Of a stretch of 64,000 nucleotides of DNA, positions 40,201 through 54,100 are shown piece after piece (the stretch's first letter is position 1; each line of letters starts with the position of its first letter). Where the stretch lies: positions 1-64,000 of the forward strand of contig JYJN01000172.1 of the NCBI GenBank assembly GCA_003263845.1, read 5' to 3'. The DNA comes from Vibrio aestivus. Its GTDB lineage: Bacteria; Pseudomonadota; Gammaproteobacteria; Enterobacterales; Vibrionaceae. The position numbers and the translations under genes were made by a program. The notes under the pieces are model-generated. The model saw only the letters and a list, made by a program, of their open reading frames with translations. It did no database searches and was not told where the DNA came from.

Positions 40201-42120
40201 AAGCTCTGTAACAAATTCTTCTTCAAGCTCTTTGAGTTGCCGGTGGTATCTTTCTTTTACAGAGGGAGAAGTAGGGCAAAATACAAGGTGACAAGATTTC
40301 AATATTGACGCTTGTTGTAGGACGATGTTGAGCAGTTGTTGGCTTTGAGTTTTGGAAAAGCTCACGGGATCATCGCCAACCAACCAACTCTCCCAATTAA
40401 TCATAATGGCGCAGCCTGAAGTTAAATCAGAGTATACGGGGCTATTTGGGTTGAGTAACTCTTGCTGGATTTGATTGAAAGGCGCAAATTTCCAATGCTG
40501 CATAAGATCGAGCTTATTTTGCCAAAATGATAGCGTGGGCTGCATTGGCTCAACGGTAAAATTGCTCAGGATGTAGGTGGATGACTCAGAGTATGAGAGT
40601 AAGTTTTCACTTAATTCGAGTTCACTTACAAGGAGATCTTCTCTTTCAACAAACAGCAGAATTAAGTTTAAGTATTCGCTTAGCAGGGCATCTGCTAACT
40701 CTGGTTTAAACATTGTTGCATTGTAGTCGAGGCATAAAGCGGTGTTTTCACCAATGTCGACGAACGAAAACATAAGGTCGAGTTGAGCGTTAACGGCGTC
40801 AGGTACAAGCTCTTCTAGAAGGGATTCTTGGCTAGAAGACTCAAGCAACTCAATATTCTGATAACGTAAGGACGCATTATAAAGAGGACTTTTGTTTCCT
40901 CTAGCAGGATTGATTTCATTGACTATTAAGTCAAAAGGGCAAGCTTGATGTTTACGTATCTGTCCAAACTTACGTTGAACAGAGTCAAGAAATGATGCGA
41001 GCGTGTCATCAGAATTGTATTGTGATCTCACTGCAAGAAAGTTAATGAAGCAGCCAATCATGTTAATGACTTCTTGCTGTTCTCGGCCGGCTTCAACGGT
41101 ACCGATAACGACGTCGCGCGTATCGCTCCACTTAAACATTAATGTACTTAGAGAAGTCATCATTAGTTCAAACATGCTAACGCCTTTACGTTTAGCATAA
41201 TCTCGAACCTTAGACGAGACCTCCTCAGGCATGGCAAGGGTTACGCGCTCACCATGATATGATTGTTGATTGCCTTTAATTTCCTCGATAGGAAAAGTAA
41301 TAGAGCGTGGCGCGTCTCTTAGTTCATTTCGCCAAAACTCAAGGTGTTCTTTTAGTGCCTTTGACGGCTTACCATCTTCTAGCAATAATTTGTTCTGCCA
41401 ACGAGCGTAGTCTGCGTATGAATGCTTAATTTCCGGAAGTGATGGATGACGGTTTTGTTCCAACGCTTCGTAAATACTTAGAAACTCCCTACCTAAAATT
41501 GCGGTCGACCAATCATCACCGATAGCATGATGCATCACGACAGACAGAAGAACTTTGCCTTCAGAGGACTTGAAAACGGATAAATCCACCAATGGCGCTC
41601 GACATAAATCGAACGTCTTCAAGTGATGAGTGCTAATCGCTGAAACCAGCTCTGAATCTCCTGCAACGTAGCTAATGCTTAGATTAGGTACCGTATCTTC
41701 ATCGACTTGTTGAAAGATTTGCCCATTTTCTTTGTAGAAATATGTTCGCAAGCTTGTGTGGCGAGAAACCAACATATCAATACACTCTTTTACAAGAGTC
41801 AGCTGAGTATTGTCTGCTAATGGTAATGTAAACGCCATGTTGTGGTGCGGACTTTCACCGGTGATTTGATGAAGGAGCCAAAAGCGCTGTTGGGCATAGG
41901 AAGCTACGGATAGTGTTGGGTCACCTATCTCAAAAGTTTGAGCCTTTTCACTTTCAATCTGTTCCAAAAATTGAATGATATCGATTTTATGCGCTTTGAT
42001 CTGGCTAGATATTTCCGACGTCATAGCGCCCGGTTTCGACCGAGCTCCTAATTGTCCGTCTTTGACGAATAGGGCGATGCCAGCCTTTCGCCAATTTTCT
42101 ATGTTATGAGTAATGTTCAT
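37241..42120 (-). CDS. NRPS: TubC docking-C-FkbH-PCP-C, frameshifted
   Basis: About 1626 residues. Order: TubC-type docking domain (1-55, NWRKAGIALFVKDGQLGARS), condensation domain (about 65-510, with HHAIGDDWS), FkbH glyceryl-transfer domain (about 530-985; HAD motif LDCDNTLWHG, Cys in LLALCSKNEESD, then FGNLGIVGAALW), PCP (about 1060, GGNSIQAV), and a second condensation domain (HHLIVDGYS). FkbH domains load a glyceryl unit from bisphosphoglycerate onto the carrier. The frame breaks at about 38125; one C restores AYRQIQAGQPVDLPSTQ. The start follows AAGGA, 21 bases after the preceding stop. No adenylation or thioesterase domain is present. Confidence 0.85.
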
Positions 42121-42141
42121 CGTTTTTCCTTAAACCTGAAT

Positions 42142-45100
42142 TTAGAAGAACTCTTCTTCAGTGAAGACTTCTTGGTCGTCCAGAGCGCGCTCAAGTGCTT
42201 CGGACAACAGTAGTTCATCAATCCGTTTAGCAATTTCTCTTAGCGTTTGACGTTCAATAAATTCACGTACAGATAAGTTAAGACTGAATTCTTTGTTAAT
42301 TTCACTGACTAGTTGAACGGCTAGTAGGGAATGCCCGCCAAGTTCAAAGAAGTTACGTTCAACGCAAACCTCTTCTATATTCAATAACGTTGACCAAATT
42401 GGTTCGAGGCGCAGTTCTGTCGCAGTAGTAGGTGTCACAGAAGCTTTCAATTGAATATCTAACGGTTGCGGCAGTGCTGCTTTATCTAACTTACCGTTTG
42501 AGGTTTTTGGTAATGCGTCGACAAATATGTAGGATGCAGGGACCATATAATCGGGTAAGTGCTTTCTGAGCGATTGTTTGATCTGCTCCGCTGATAACTC
42601 TGAAGCCGTAGAACGCACAATATAAGCGGCAAGGTTAGTGGCGGGTTTTCCGATTGGTAGAACGGCTACATCTTCTGCCCCTTCTAATGCATAAATACGT
42701 GAAGATACTTCGCCCAACTCTACACGGTACCCTCGCAGTTTTATCTGTTCATCAATACGGCCCAGATACTGTAAAGAACCGTCTTTATTCCACGCTACTT
42801 CATCACCCGTTTTGTATAACCTAATTAGGCTACCATTTGGACCAAGTGGTTGTGTGGTGAAACTGTTTGAAGTCAATGTTTCTTTGTTTAAGTAGCCACG
42901 AGTTACGGAAGAACCGCCAATAAAGAGTTCACCCTTAGCACCAATAGGGAGGGTTGTCCGTTAGAAGAAAGGTTGTAAAGGCCCACATTTGGATAGGCGA
43001 AGCCAATACCGTTATCCCTTCGCGGGTGTACCTGAGCGAGCATGGCGCCAACCGTGGTTTCTGTAGGGCCGTATTCATCTAGAATAAGATTAGAGTTTAG
43101 CGCTAAACTTTCGAGAGTTGACGCTTCTAATGCTTCTCCCCCAAGCATTAACATAGATAGTGGATTGCCCTTGTAATGATTGAGCAACACTTTCGCTAAG
43201 CTCGGCGTTGTCTTTACCATCTCAATACGGTTGTTGACTAAGTGCTCTTGATACTCGTTGCTATCTAAAATATCCCCGGTATAGACGCAAACACACTTAC
43301 CGCTAAGGAGTGGGATTAGCGTCGTAGTTACCGTTAAGTCGAAACAATAGTTTGTGGAGAAGTCGATGTTGTTAAGCGAATCCATCCATGGTGAAATCGC
43401 TTTAAGGTAATTAATGACGTTTCCTTGCTCAACCATCACACCTTTAGGTTGGCCTGTCGTTCCAGATGTATATATGACGTAAGCAAGTTCATCAGTATTA
43501 CAACGAACTTTCGGGTCATCACTAGACGCCAGTTGTAGGTTCTCATCGTCAACATTGATTGCATAGAGTTCGATGTCTTCTGACACGGCTTCTAACGTCG
43601 TAGAGAAAGAAGATTGAGTAACGATCGTTTTCGCACCTATATCTTTCAAAATGTACTCGATACGATCTAAAGGGTAATCCGGCGAGACTGGTACATATGC
43701 ACACCCTGCCTTTAAGATACCAATTATGGCGACCAGTAAATCTGCACATGGAGTCATCATCAGCGGAATCAAGTTTGACGTGGACTCGCACGAAGCTTGC
43801 GCATTGATCAGTGTACTGGCGAGTTGGTTTGCTTTTTCGTTGAGCTGCTCGTAAGACAGAACACCATCTGGTGTCACAACAGCGGGCGCAGTTGGGGTTT
43901 CTGAAACAAACTTGCTAAATATCGTTGGCAGCGAATGTTGACTGGAAACGCTACCTAAGGTGTTCTGGTACTGATAGACAATTTCCTTATCGTAATCAGT
44001 AATAAGGTGCTGTTTAGATAGAGCTTTCTTAGGGCTAGCCACAATATTTTTAAGTGATTGAATATAGAGACTCACGTAGTGCTCAATGGTCGAATGATCG
44101 AACAGTGACAGCGCATAGTTAAATCGTCCTTTTATGCATGATTCACTGTCATCAATGAACAAACTTAAGTCATATCGCGCAACGGACTCTGTGGTTGAAC
44201 CCGTGGGAATGATTTGACCGAACTGGGTTTCACCGTGATTACCAGCGTTACTACCGAATGATTGCAAGCTGAACATCGTTTGGAAAATAGGGTGCCTTGA
44301 CGTGTCTCTCGGTACGTTTAGTGAGCTAACCAGTTTCTCAAATGGAAGCGCTTGGTGAGACTTGGCTTCGGCCAAAGTTAGATGCAAATCTTTAATTAGA
44401 GACTCACTTGATGCTTCTGGATCAACGCAAATTCTTAGTGGCAGTGTGTTAACAAAAAAGCCGATCAAGTTGTGTAATTGAGCATTCTCACGATTATCGG
44501 AAGGGGTACCGATAATGAAATCAGACTGTCCAGATAGCGTTTTAAGCATGTTTGCAAAACCTGCCAACAATACGGTGTAGAGAGTTGTGTCGCAACTTTG
44601 TGCTAATTCACGCAGTGAACTGGAAAGCACTTCATCTAACTCGAACAGAACATTTTCACCACGATAGTCAATATTCTGTGGTCGATTATGATCAGTGATT
44701 AGCGATAAGGTATCCGCGCCATCTATTTGCTTTTTCCAGTAGGACACTTGTTGGTTAATGGCAGTTTCATCTAGAGTATCTCGTTGCCAAGCGGCATAGT
44801 CGGCATACTGAATACCAAGGTCGGCTAACGTTGGTGATTGACCTCTGAGTAATGCGCTGTAGATGGCTGAAACTTCAGACATAAAGATATCAGTGGACCA
44901 GCCATCAACAGCAATGTGGTGGAAAACAAACAATAGGTACGTCTTGTCACTTTGCGATACAAAACAGACCCTTAGAGGGCATTCATTTTCGAAATCGAAT
45001 GGTTTCTCTATCACTGGAGTAATGAGCGCGTAGATGTCGTCGTTGTCAGCCGCATTGAATTCATTCGTGAAACAAGACTTTGACGTGACATGTTGATAGT

Positions 45101-48100
45101 CGGCACCTGTCGAGTCGGTTGAAAACACCGTCCGTAAGATTTGGTGTCGCTCAACAACGATATCGATCGCCTCCTTCAAGCGGCAAGTATCGACTGAAGG
45201 GTCTAGTTCAAGCAACGTCGGTAAGTGGTAAGCATCTGTCCCTTGTTCAAGTCGCTCAATAAATAGAAGTCTTTCCTGAGCAAAAGACAGAGGTGCATTA
45301 CTGGATTTTCGATTAGGGATAACCGTAGCACTGTTTATTGCGATAGATGAGGCAATCCCTTTAATGGTTGGGTCTGCAAAGAGCTGTTGTAAGCCAATTG
45401 TTTTGCCCATAGATTTCTCAACTAATGCAGCGAACTTAACCGCGAGGATCGAGTTACCGCCGAGACTAAAGAAACTTTGATTGATACAGACTTCATCTAG
45501 TTTGAATAACTCACTCCATATCGCTGAAATCTCTAGTTCAGTAGCACTGCGTGGTGGCTCAATGTTCGATACAACGTCTAATGTTCCTATTGTCGGGTTA
45601 GGGAGAGCATTTCGATCAATCTTGCCATTTGGTGTGAGTGGCATGGTATCTAATATCTCGATAAACGCGGGTACCATGTATTCTGGTAAGCGCTCAAGGA
45701 GCTGAATGCGGAGCTGTGCACAGGACGGTTTGCTATCCTCAGACGCTGCGACAATATACGCGACAAGTGACGTCTCCGTACCTAAATGGGTACTGGTTAC
45801 GATACATTGCTCAACGCCTTCAATAGCGCGTAAGTTAGATTCGATATCTGCAATATCAATTCGATGACCACGAATTTTGACTTGGAAGTCGGTACGTCCA
45901 ATAAACTCAAGTTGGTTGTTGATGTTCCATTTTACAAGATCGCCTGTTTTGAACAGCTTGCCGTGATATGAAGGAAGAGTCACGAAGCGCTCGAGTGTGG
46001 GTGTGATTTGAGTGTAACCATGTGCGAGGCAATCACCACCTATATATAGCTCACCGACTGACCCTACAGGTACTGGGTTGCCTTGCGAGTCAGCAATAAT
46101 GAGTGAAACATTGGTGATAGGTTTGCCAATTGGAACCGTTGCTGAGCTGGTATTTTCGAGATTCAGTTCTCGAGTATCGAAGTAAGTGACATCTGCAGCA
46201 ACTTCAGATGAACCATAGATATTTAACAGAGCAGAAGCTGGATAAGATTGGTAAAAGGCTCTGACACTGTCAAACGGCAACGCTTCGCCACTACTTGTCC
46301 AATACTGCACCGTCTTGAACGCTTCCTTTCTGTGTTCTGGCAAGCTGAGTATCGCATCTAAGAGCGAAGGAACAAGTACAAGTCTCGACACCTTGTATTG
46401 GGCCACCTGAGACGACATAGCGAATATGTCTTTGCTGTCATTACCATTAATGATTAGCGTTGGAACACCCCTGAGAAGTGAGCCAAATAGCTCCCACGCA
46501 TGATCAACGAAGTTAAGTGATGTTTTATGGCAATTGACTTCACCTTGAACAAACGGATACCGATCCCACATCCAGTTAAGTCGATTTACCAAACCTTGTT
46601 GGGTCCCTAAAACGCCTTTGGGTTTACCGGTTGAGCCTGAGGTGTATAGGGCGTAAATTGGTACGGATGAATCAGCCTCTATCGCTGTATGCTGAGGTAG
46701 CGTGTCGGGGTTGACCTGGTCGATGTCTATCTGAGCAATACCGTCGATGTCAGTGAGTGGTACAGATGAAGATTCTACAAACATAGCGGTAAGCGCAGAG
46801 TCTTCAATCATGTAGCTTAATCGGCTTTGAGGATAAGTAGGATCAAGGGGGACGTACGTCGCGCCAACCTTAAGCGTTGCTATTATGGCAGCGGTGCTGT
46901 TAATGCTGCGGTGTAAATAAATACCAACCTTGTCTCTAGCGTTAACTCCTTGGCTAATCAATAAGTGACATAATTGATTTGAATAAACATCGAGTTCGTT
47001 GTAAGTCATCTGAACGCCATCTTCTATCAAAGCAATGGCGTTCGGCGTCAGGGCTACTTGATTATCAAACCGGCTCTGTAAAGATGCACTTTCATTATCA
47101 TAATGTGCCTCACCATGGGACAGCGATAAAAGTTTATCCTGATCTTCTTGGGTTAAAGAGGCGATGTCAGAAATAGATTGCGTTGGTGATGCAATGAAAC
47201 TTTCGAGGACATGACGGTACATGTCTACGATTTGGGTTAACCTCTTTTCAGAGAATAACGCAGACGCACCGACTAGCTCGCCTTGCAACTGATTACCGCT
47301 GTCATCAACGAACATGTTTAAGTCAAACTTTGCACGCTGAGGGAATAGCTCACTGACCTCTGAACTTGGTGTTGTAAATGGAAGGGCTGAACGCTCTTGC
47401 TCATTAGACGCGAACGATTGAACGCTAAACATGACCTGAAAAATCGGATGCCTTGATGAATCTCTTTCTACCCCTAAACACTGTGTTAACGCTTCGAATG
47501 GCATATCCTCATGTGTCTTCGCATTTAGCAGCGTAGAGCTTGCATCGATGAACAAGGTTTCAAGGCTAGACGTTCTATCCGCATTGAAACGAATAGGTAG
47601 GGCATTAATGAACAGACCAATGATTTCTTGAGTGTCTCTATTGCTTCGATTATCAGACGGGATACCGATGACAATATCTTGTTGGCCAGAGAGTTTAGCC
47701 AGAGCAACGTAAAACGCTGAAATCATGATGGTATTTAGGGTAACACTCTGCGCTTCCGCTAAGTGGCGAAGCGCGCTTGATAGCGATTCAGACAGTTCAT
47801 ATCTTGTTTCGATGCCTTGATAGTCGAATAAACTTGGGCGCGAATGATCTGTACTAAGTTCTAGGTTTTGATACCCCTTAAGTTGAGGGAGCCAATAGTG
47901 TTCAAGCTCGTCCATTCGCCCGTTAGCCAGTACTTCGGCGTTCCAAGCAGCATAGTCCCCGAACCCAACTTCAAGAGCAGGTAATGGAGAATCGACGCCT
48001 TTATTTAGCTTGTTGTATGCCGTGGCTAAGTCTTTGAGGAAAATATCCGCCGACCAACCATCGAAAGCGATATGGTGGAACACCATCAACAAGTATAAAT

Positions 48101-51100
48101 CTTTGCCATCGTCGATCATTGCTAGGCGATATGGGTCAACCATTCCAAGATCGAAGTTTTCGTCAACCAACGAAGTTATAACGTCTTGTAGGGTAAGGTT
48201 TTCCGTTGTTTGATGATTCGAAATATTTGGTGTCGATTCGGTGACAATTTGCACGGGCTCTTGCGCTTCATTTAAGGTAAAGCGAGATCTAAGAACAGCA
48301 TGCTTCTCGACCACGCGCCCGAATGCTTTTTCAAGCATGTCGATATTGACAGAATCGATGAGTTTGACGACTGTTGGAATATGATAAGCCGAAGACTTAT
48401 CTTCAAATTGATCTATGAAGAATAGGCCGCTTGAGCAGGGGTAAGCGGAGCGCAGCTACGCAGCGGCTCAGCAGTTAGTGCGGGAAATTGCGAAGCCATT
48501 TGTTCATTGGATAGCTCACTTAGCATCGTTGCCATCGCTTTTACTGAGCGATGTTCAAACATAGCTCTAAGTGGCACGGCAATACCAAAAGACTTTTGGA
48601 TTGAACCAATGAGGCGAACGGCACTAATACTGTTACCGCCAATATGGAAGAAATCGTCTGTCGTGCTGATTTGGCTGAGGTTGAACTCAGTCTCCCATAG
48701 TTCCAGTAACTGGGCTTCTACCTCATTCTCTGGCAACGTGATTTCGCTGTTTCCATCGATGTTTGATTGTGGCTCTGGTAGGGCTGATCTATCGAGCTTA
48801 CCGTTTGATGTGACAGGAAAACTTTCCATCTCCACATAGTGAGTCGGTATCATATAGTCCGGCAAGTGTTCAGAAAGGAAATAGCGTAGCGAATCGGAAG
48901 ACAATGAATGCTGCTCGGTACAAATGTAGTAGGCCACTAAGTAATCAGAGGCTTCATTTCCATTAGGATCGCGGTGAAGATGAACAAACACTTCTTCAAT
49001 TGCATCATTGGAGAGAAGCTTTGCCTCTATTTCACCAAGTTCGATTCGGAAGCCGCGAAGTTTTACTTGGAAATCCTGACGACCAAGGAACTCAAGAACG
49101 CCAGCTTCCGAGCGCATCCAGCGGGCTCTATCACCAGTATGGTATAAGCGTGAACATGGAGCACCTTTAAGCGGGTTAGGTATAAATTTCTTAGCAGTCA
49201 TGTCCTGATCGCCGTAGTAGCCTTTTGCAAGACAATCACCTGAAATGTATAGGTCACCAGGTACCCCGACAGGGCTCGGGGACAGGGCATCATCAAGTAC
49301 GTAATATTGTGCGTTTGAAATCGGCCTACCGTAAGGAATACTCGCCCAAGTGCTCTCTATCTTATTTACAGGGTAGAAATTCGACCAAATTGCAGCCTCG
49401 GTAGCACCACCTAGGGCTAGGACTTCGGCATTTGGAAAATACTGTTTGACGTGTTGAGGTAGAGCTAAACCGATCCAATCGCCACTGAAGAACACTTTTC
49501 TTAATTTAGTATTGTCTATATTTGGTTGCTGTAACAAGCCTTCCATCAAAGGCATAAGCTGCTTCATGTAGGCTGGTGACGAATCCCAGAAAGTAATTGG
49601 CTCGTGTAAGAGGATATTAGCGAGTTGTTCCGGGTCTTTGCACTCTTCATTAGAAGCGATTCGAACACTACCACCAGCACCTAAGGTGCCAAAAATATCG
49701 TATACGGATAAATCGAAAGAGAGAGAGGTGACAAACAACAAGCGATGATTACGGTCGACATCTTGAGTTGTATTGACCCAATTCAATGTGTTGTAAACCG
49801 CTTGATGTTGCATCTCCACACCTTTTGGCGTGCCAGTCGTGCCTGAAGTGAAGATGATGTAGCAAGAATGGTCAGGAAGTACCACAAGATCAAGGTTAGT
49901 TGCAGGCTGGAGGCGTTGATGCCACTTGGTTGTGGTTACGTTGTCACTTAACTTTGCTGTGTTGGACTTCTTGATAACAGTATCGAATCGATATTTTAAC
50001 TCATCATCAAAGTCTTCATTTCGAGTGATGAACTCTGGCTTGGCAAGGCCAGAAATAGTTGAAGTAAGCTCTTCAAAATAGCCTTTGTGGAAGTAAAGTG
50101 GCTTTTCTAAGTCTTGCTTCCATGCATTGTTCGTGTTCTCTGGATTTTCACTTTGGTAAGCGAGTAAAGAAGTTTCTAATGCCCCTTTTTGTGCTAAGTC
50201 AGGTAAGTCGCAGAAAACTATTTGGCCGGAAGGTTTAAGGAGTTTAGTTAAACGCTCGACGACGTACTCAGTATAGCGATATCCAGGGAAGAACTGCGCG
50301 GTACTGGCAAGTAATATGAGGTCGAGGCTCTCTGGTTCTATATCCAGGTCATCATGTGCAAAACCTTGTTGGAACAATAGATTTGTTGAGACGTTGGCTA
50401 ACTTACATCTATTGGACTCCAACGTAACTTCAGATGGATCGATGGCATAGTAGCGCTCAACAAGAGGCGCAATCTCGCGAGCGATTAGACCAGAACCGCA
50501 GCCCAGTTCAAGAACATGAGACTTTTCGCACACCATCGGCTTACACAGTTGGACAACATGGTTTTGGTATCGATCAACTTGATGCTGCTTAAAGCAGCGG
50601 CCAGTATAGATACTTGTAAAGCCGCCGGCTGTAATGTCATCCGTTGCTGTTTCGGCAATGTGATCAAACATTGCTTGTGTTTCGGTAAAGTTTCCAGATT
50701 CTATAGGGAGCTGCTGAGTATCAACATCCATCACAATAAAGTGATCGATATGTCCATCTAACCATTTAGCGTGTTTGAGTCGGTTTAGCTGAGATTGACA
50801 AGTCACAATTGACGTCACGACATTGCCCTTGGCAACCTGGTTTAAGATGTTTCTAACACGAGATGCGGGCGAATCTATCTCTATAGGCACGTAAGTAGCA
50901 CCAGCTTTAACGATTCCCATTACCGCGGCGACCATGTCGGCACTTCGCTCTAAGCACACTGGAACCAATGAACCTTGCTCCACACCCAGCGAGAGAAGCT
51001 GGTTTGCTAATTGATTTGAAGCTTGATTAAGTTCTAAGTAGGTGACTTCGCGTCCATTTTGTTCTACCAGTGCAGTAGCCTGGGGCTGAGCGCGTACTTG

Positions 51101-54100
51101 TTCTTCAAAGTATCCATGAAGTGTCATCGTTTGATCGTAATTGACTTCTGTCTGGTTCCAATCATGGACTAAACGCTGCCATTCCTGTTGAGTGAGCCAC
51201 GATAAATCTTTAATCAGGGCGTTAGGAGTAGCGACAATAGACTCTAGCAACATTTCGAAGTGCGTTGCCATTTGCTCAATAGTTTGGCGACTGAATAAAC
51301 TGGTGTTGAACTCCCAGACTGCATTTAGCGACTCTTGCTGATCAGATATCCACAAAGTTAGATCAAACTTTGTGACACTAGCATCAATGTTAACCGGCGA
51401 TAAAGTTAGGTCAGGAAGTGATAGATGATCAAGTGACAGAGAGCTAGATACTGCGTTTTGCAATGCAATTGATACTTGTGCTAATGGCTGGTGGCTTGTA
51501 TTCCTTACCGGCTGCAGCACTTCGACCAAATGCTCAAAAGGAACGCTTTGATTGGTTTGAGCATCGGCTGCGGTCTCGTTGACTTGGTTTACAAATTCGC
51601 TAAACGATAACTCAGTGTTAACACTGGAACGTAATATGAGCGTATTGATGAAGAAACCGAGCATTGATTCTACATCGCTGTGCATTCTTCCCGCGCTTGG
51701 CGACGCTACCGCAATGTCTTGGCTACCCGCGTATTTTGATAGCAAGATCTGATACGTTGCTAGCAAGACATTAAACAGTGTTGTGCCATTGCTTTCGCAT
51801 AACGCTTTTACTTTGTTAGATAGAGTAATAGGCAGAGCAACCGAGATCTTTTCACCTTCAAATTTCTGTACAACTGGTCGAGGATTGTCTGTCGGTAGCT
51901 CAAGTAATGGCGGTAGTCCATGTAGTTTGTCTTGCCAATAATCTAACTCGCGATTGAATGACTCTGATGAAACGTTTTGACGCTGCCATACTGCATAGTC
52001 AGCATATTGTAGAGCCTGCGGAGATAAATCTGCTGTCTCACCTATTTTCTCTGTAGTATACGCTTGAATAACTTCTTCCATTAGTAGGCCAACAGACCAT
52101 AGATCAGTAATGATATGGTGCATGTTGATCCACAGGACATGCTTATTAGAGCCTAATGTAAATAGACGAATCCGGTAGAGTGGGCCATTGACTAGGTCAA
52201 ACGGTCCATCGCGTCTTGCTCTAATATGTCAACGAGCTGCTCTTCATTGCATGATTCAACCTCAAGCGAAAGATCAGCGCCTGAATCAATCGACAAATAA
52301 GGTTGTCCATCTTCGGTTGGAAAACGACTTCTTAGAACTTCATGTTTAGCAACGATACGTGATAGGACATCTTGTAGAAGGTCAACATTTAAAGCGCCAT
52401 CAAGTTGATACCCGTCATAGACGTTGTAACCAGCTGAACGATCACCTATTTGTTCAATTAGCCATAGGCGTTGCTGAGTAAGCGATAATGGCAGCTTTTG
52501 ATTCCGGTTCACTGGAATCATACCCGTTTGTTTATCACTTGTACTTAGAGTCTGTGTTTCGATAAGCGTGGCTAGTTGGCCAATTGTTGGATGGGTAAAC
52601 AGCGCCTTAAGTGGAACCGAAACACCGAGCTGTTCATTAATACGGGCTATAATTCTCGCAGCCAATAGAGAGTGCCCACCGATCGCAAAAAAGTTGTCTG
52701 ACAGCGCAATATTTTGCTCATCAAGAATGCTTGCCCAGATATTTTTTAGCTGGGTTTCCAATTCACTAAGCGGGCGATTTGCCACGACTTTTTCAATAAG
52801 TGCAACAGGATCATTTCTGTGATGTTCGATATCCGCTGTATCAGTAAAATAAATCTGTTGCGGTAGTGATTGTCGGCCCAATTGATTAAACAAAAAGTAA
52901 TTGAGCTCGTGGAAAGAGATATGACCTCGTTCAGTGGAAATGCATGCAATGGTCTGATTTTCTTGATTTCTACTAACCAAGCGTCAGTAACATCGTCTCT
53001 TTCTAATAATATCGATTGCGTTTCATCCAGTATCGAATTTAGGTAAGTATTCAAAAATGGTTGAGAAAGCACGGGGCGATGATTCGAACCTGTGACCAAA
53101 ACATACTCGTGGACTGAGTTCTCGATTGGCAAACGTTTGATGTTTTGAGTAGCTTGAAAGTCGCTAGTAGCGTTACTCGTGTTAAAGCTTTCAAATGCAC
53201 CTAACGGTAGATATGGCCAATCAAGGTCAGTTTCACTTAGCTTGTGATGTGTGGCACGAAATACCCCATCGATTGTATTGTTAAGGAGGATCATGCGATC
53301 TTCATCATAAAGGTGGCGTACGCTGTCGGAGGCTATTAGACCACCCGTGACGATATAAGAGACGTTAGATAGGTCCTGTTTGTGGGTCAGGCGAGCTTGA
53401 TTGTCGCTTAAATGGATCCAATAAGGATTATTGTAAACCTCTTTTAGTGAGCTAAGCGCAGCTGATTGGCCTTTTTCGGTATCGACGACATAAGCGATTA
53501 ACACATTGTTACGTGCAATCACAACGGCGTTTTCAATATGATCTATTTCTTTAATATGATTGGCGATTTCACCTAACTCGATGCGGTGTCCTCGAAGTTT
53601 AACTTGATCATCAATACGACCTTTATAAGTGATCGTACCGTTTTGATTCAGTTGAGCCAAATCGCCAGTACGGTACACAAAGCCAGCATCTGTCATTAAG
53701 AATTGTGCCGCAGTGAGTTCATCGCGTTGGTAGTAACCATCGGCTAAACCCACACCGGCAATACATAACTCGCCAATGGATCCTTTTGGCAAAATTTGTC
53801 CAGAAGGGGATAGGATATAGTGCTGATATCCAGGCAAGTTTGTTCCCAGTGACACGTCTGTATCGACGCGACATTCTGATAACAGTGACCACACCGTGGC
53901 TTCTGTGGGGCCGTAACAGTTCCACAGTGCTTCAACTTTTTGTACGAGCTGCATCTTGGTGTCTTTCGGGAGAGCTTCTCCCCACAAAGGGCAAGTAAGT
54001 CTGGGCTAGTTTCTAAACCTGCATCTAAAATGGTTTTCCATCGCGATGGCGTGGTTTGGATAAGGTCGATGTTTTGGCTATTTATTAATTCAGTCAACTG

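Noticed and set aside
48413..52123. Five or six separate NRPS genes in 42-60 kb
   Set aside because: Each boundary falls within a conserved domain and one base restores continuity, so a single gene is the better reading.
51190..52510. Heterocyclisation (Cy) domain before the Cys-like A domain
   Set aside because: The motif reads HHIITDLWS, not DxxxxDxxS, so a thiazoline-forming step is not supported.
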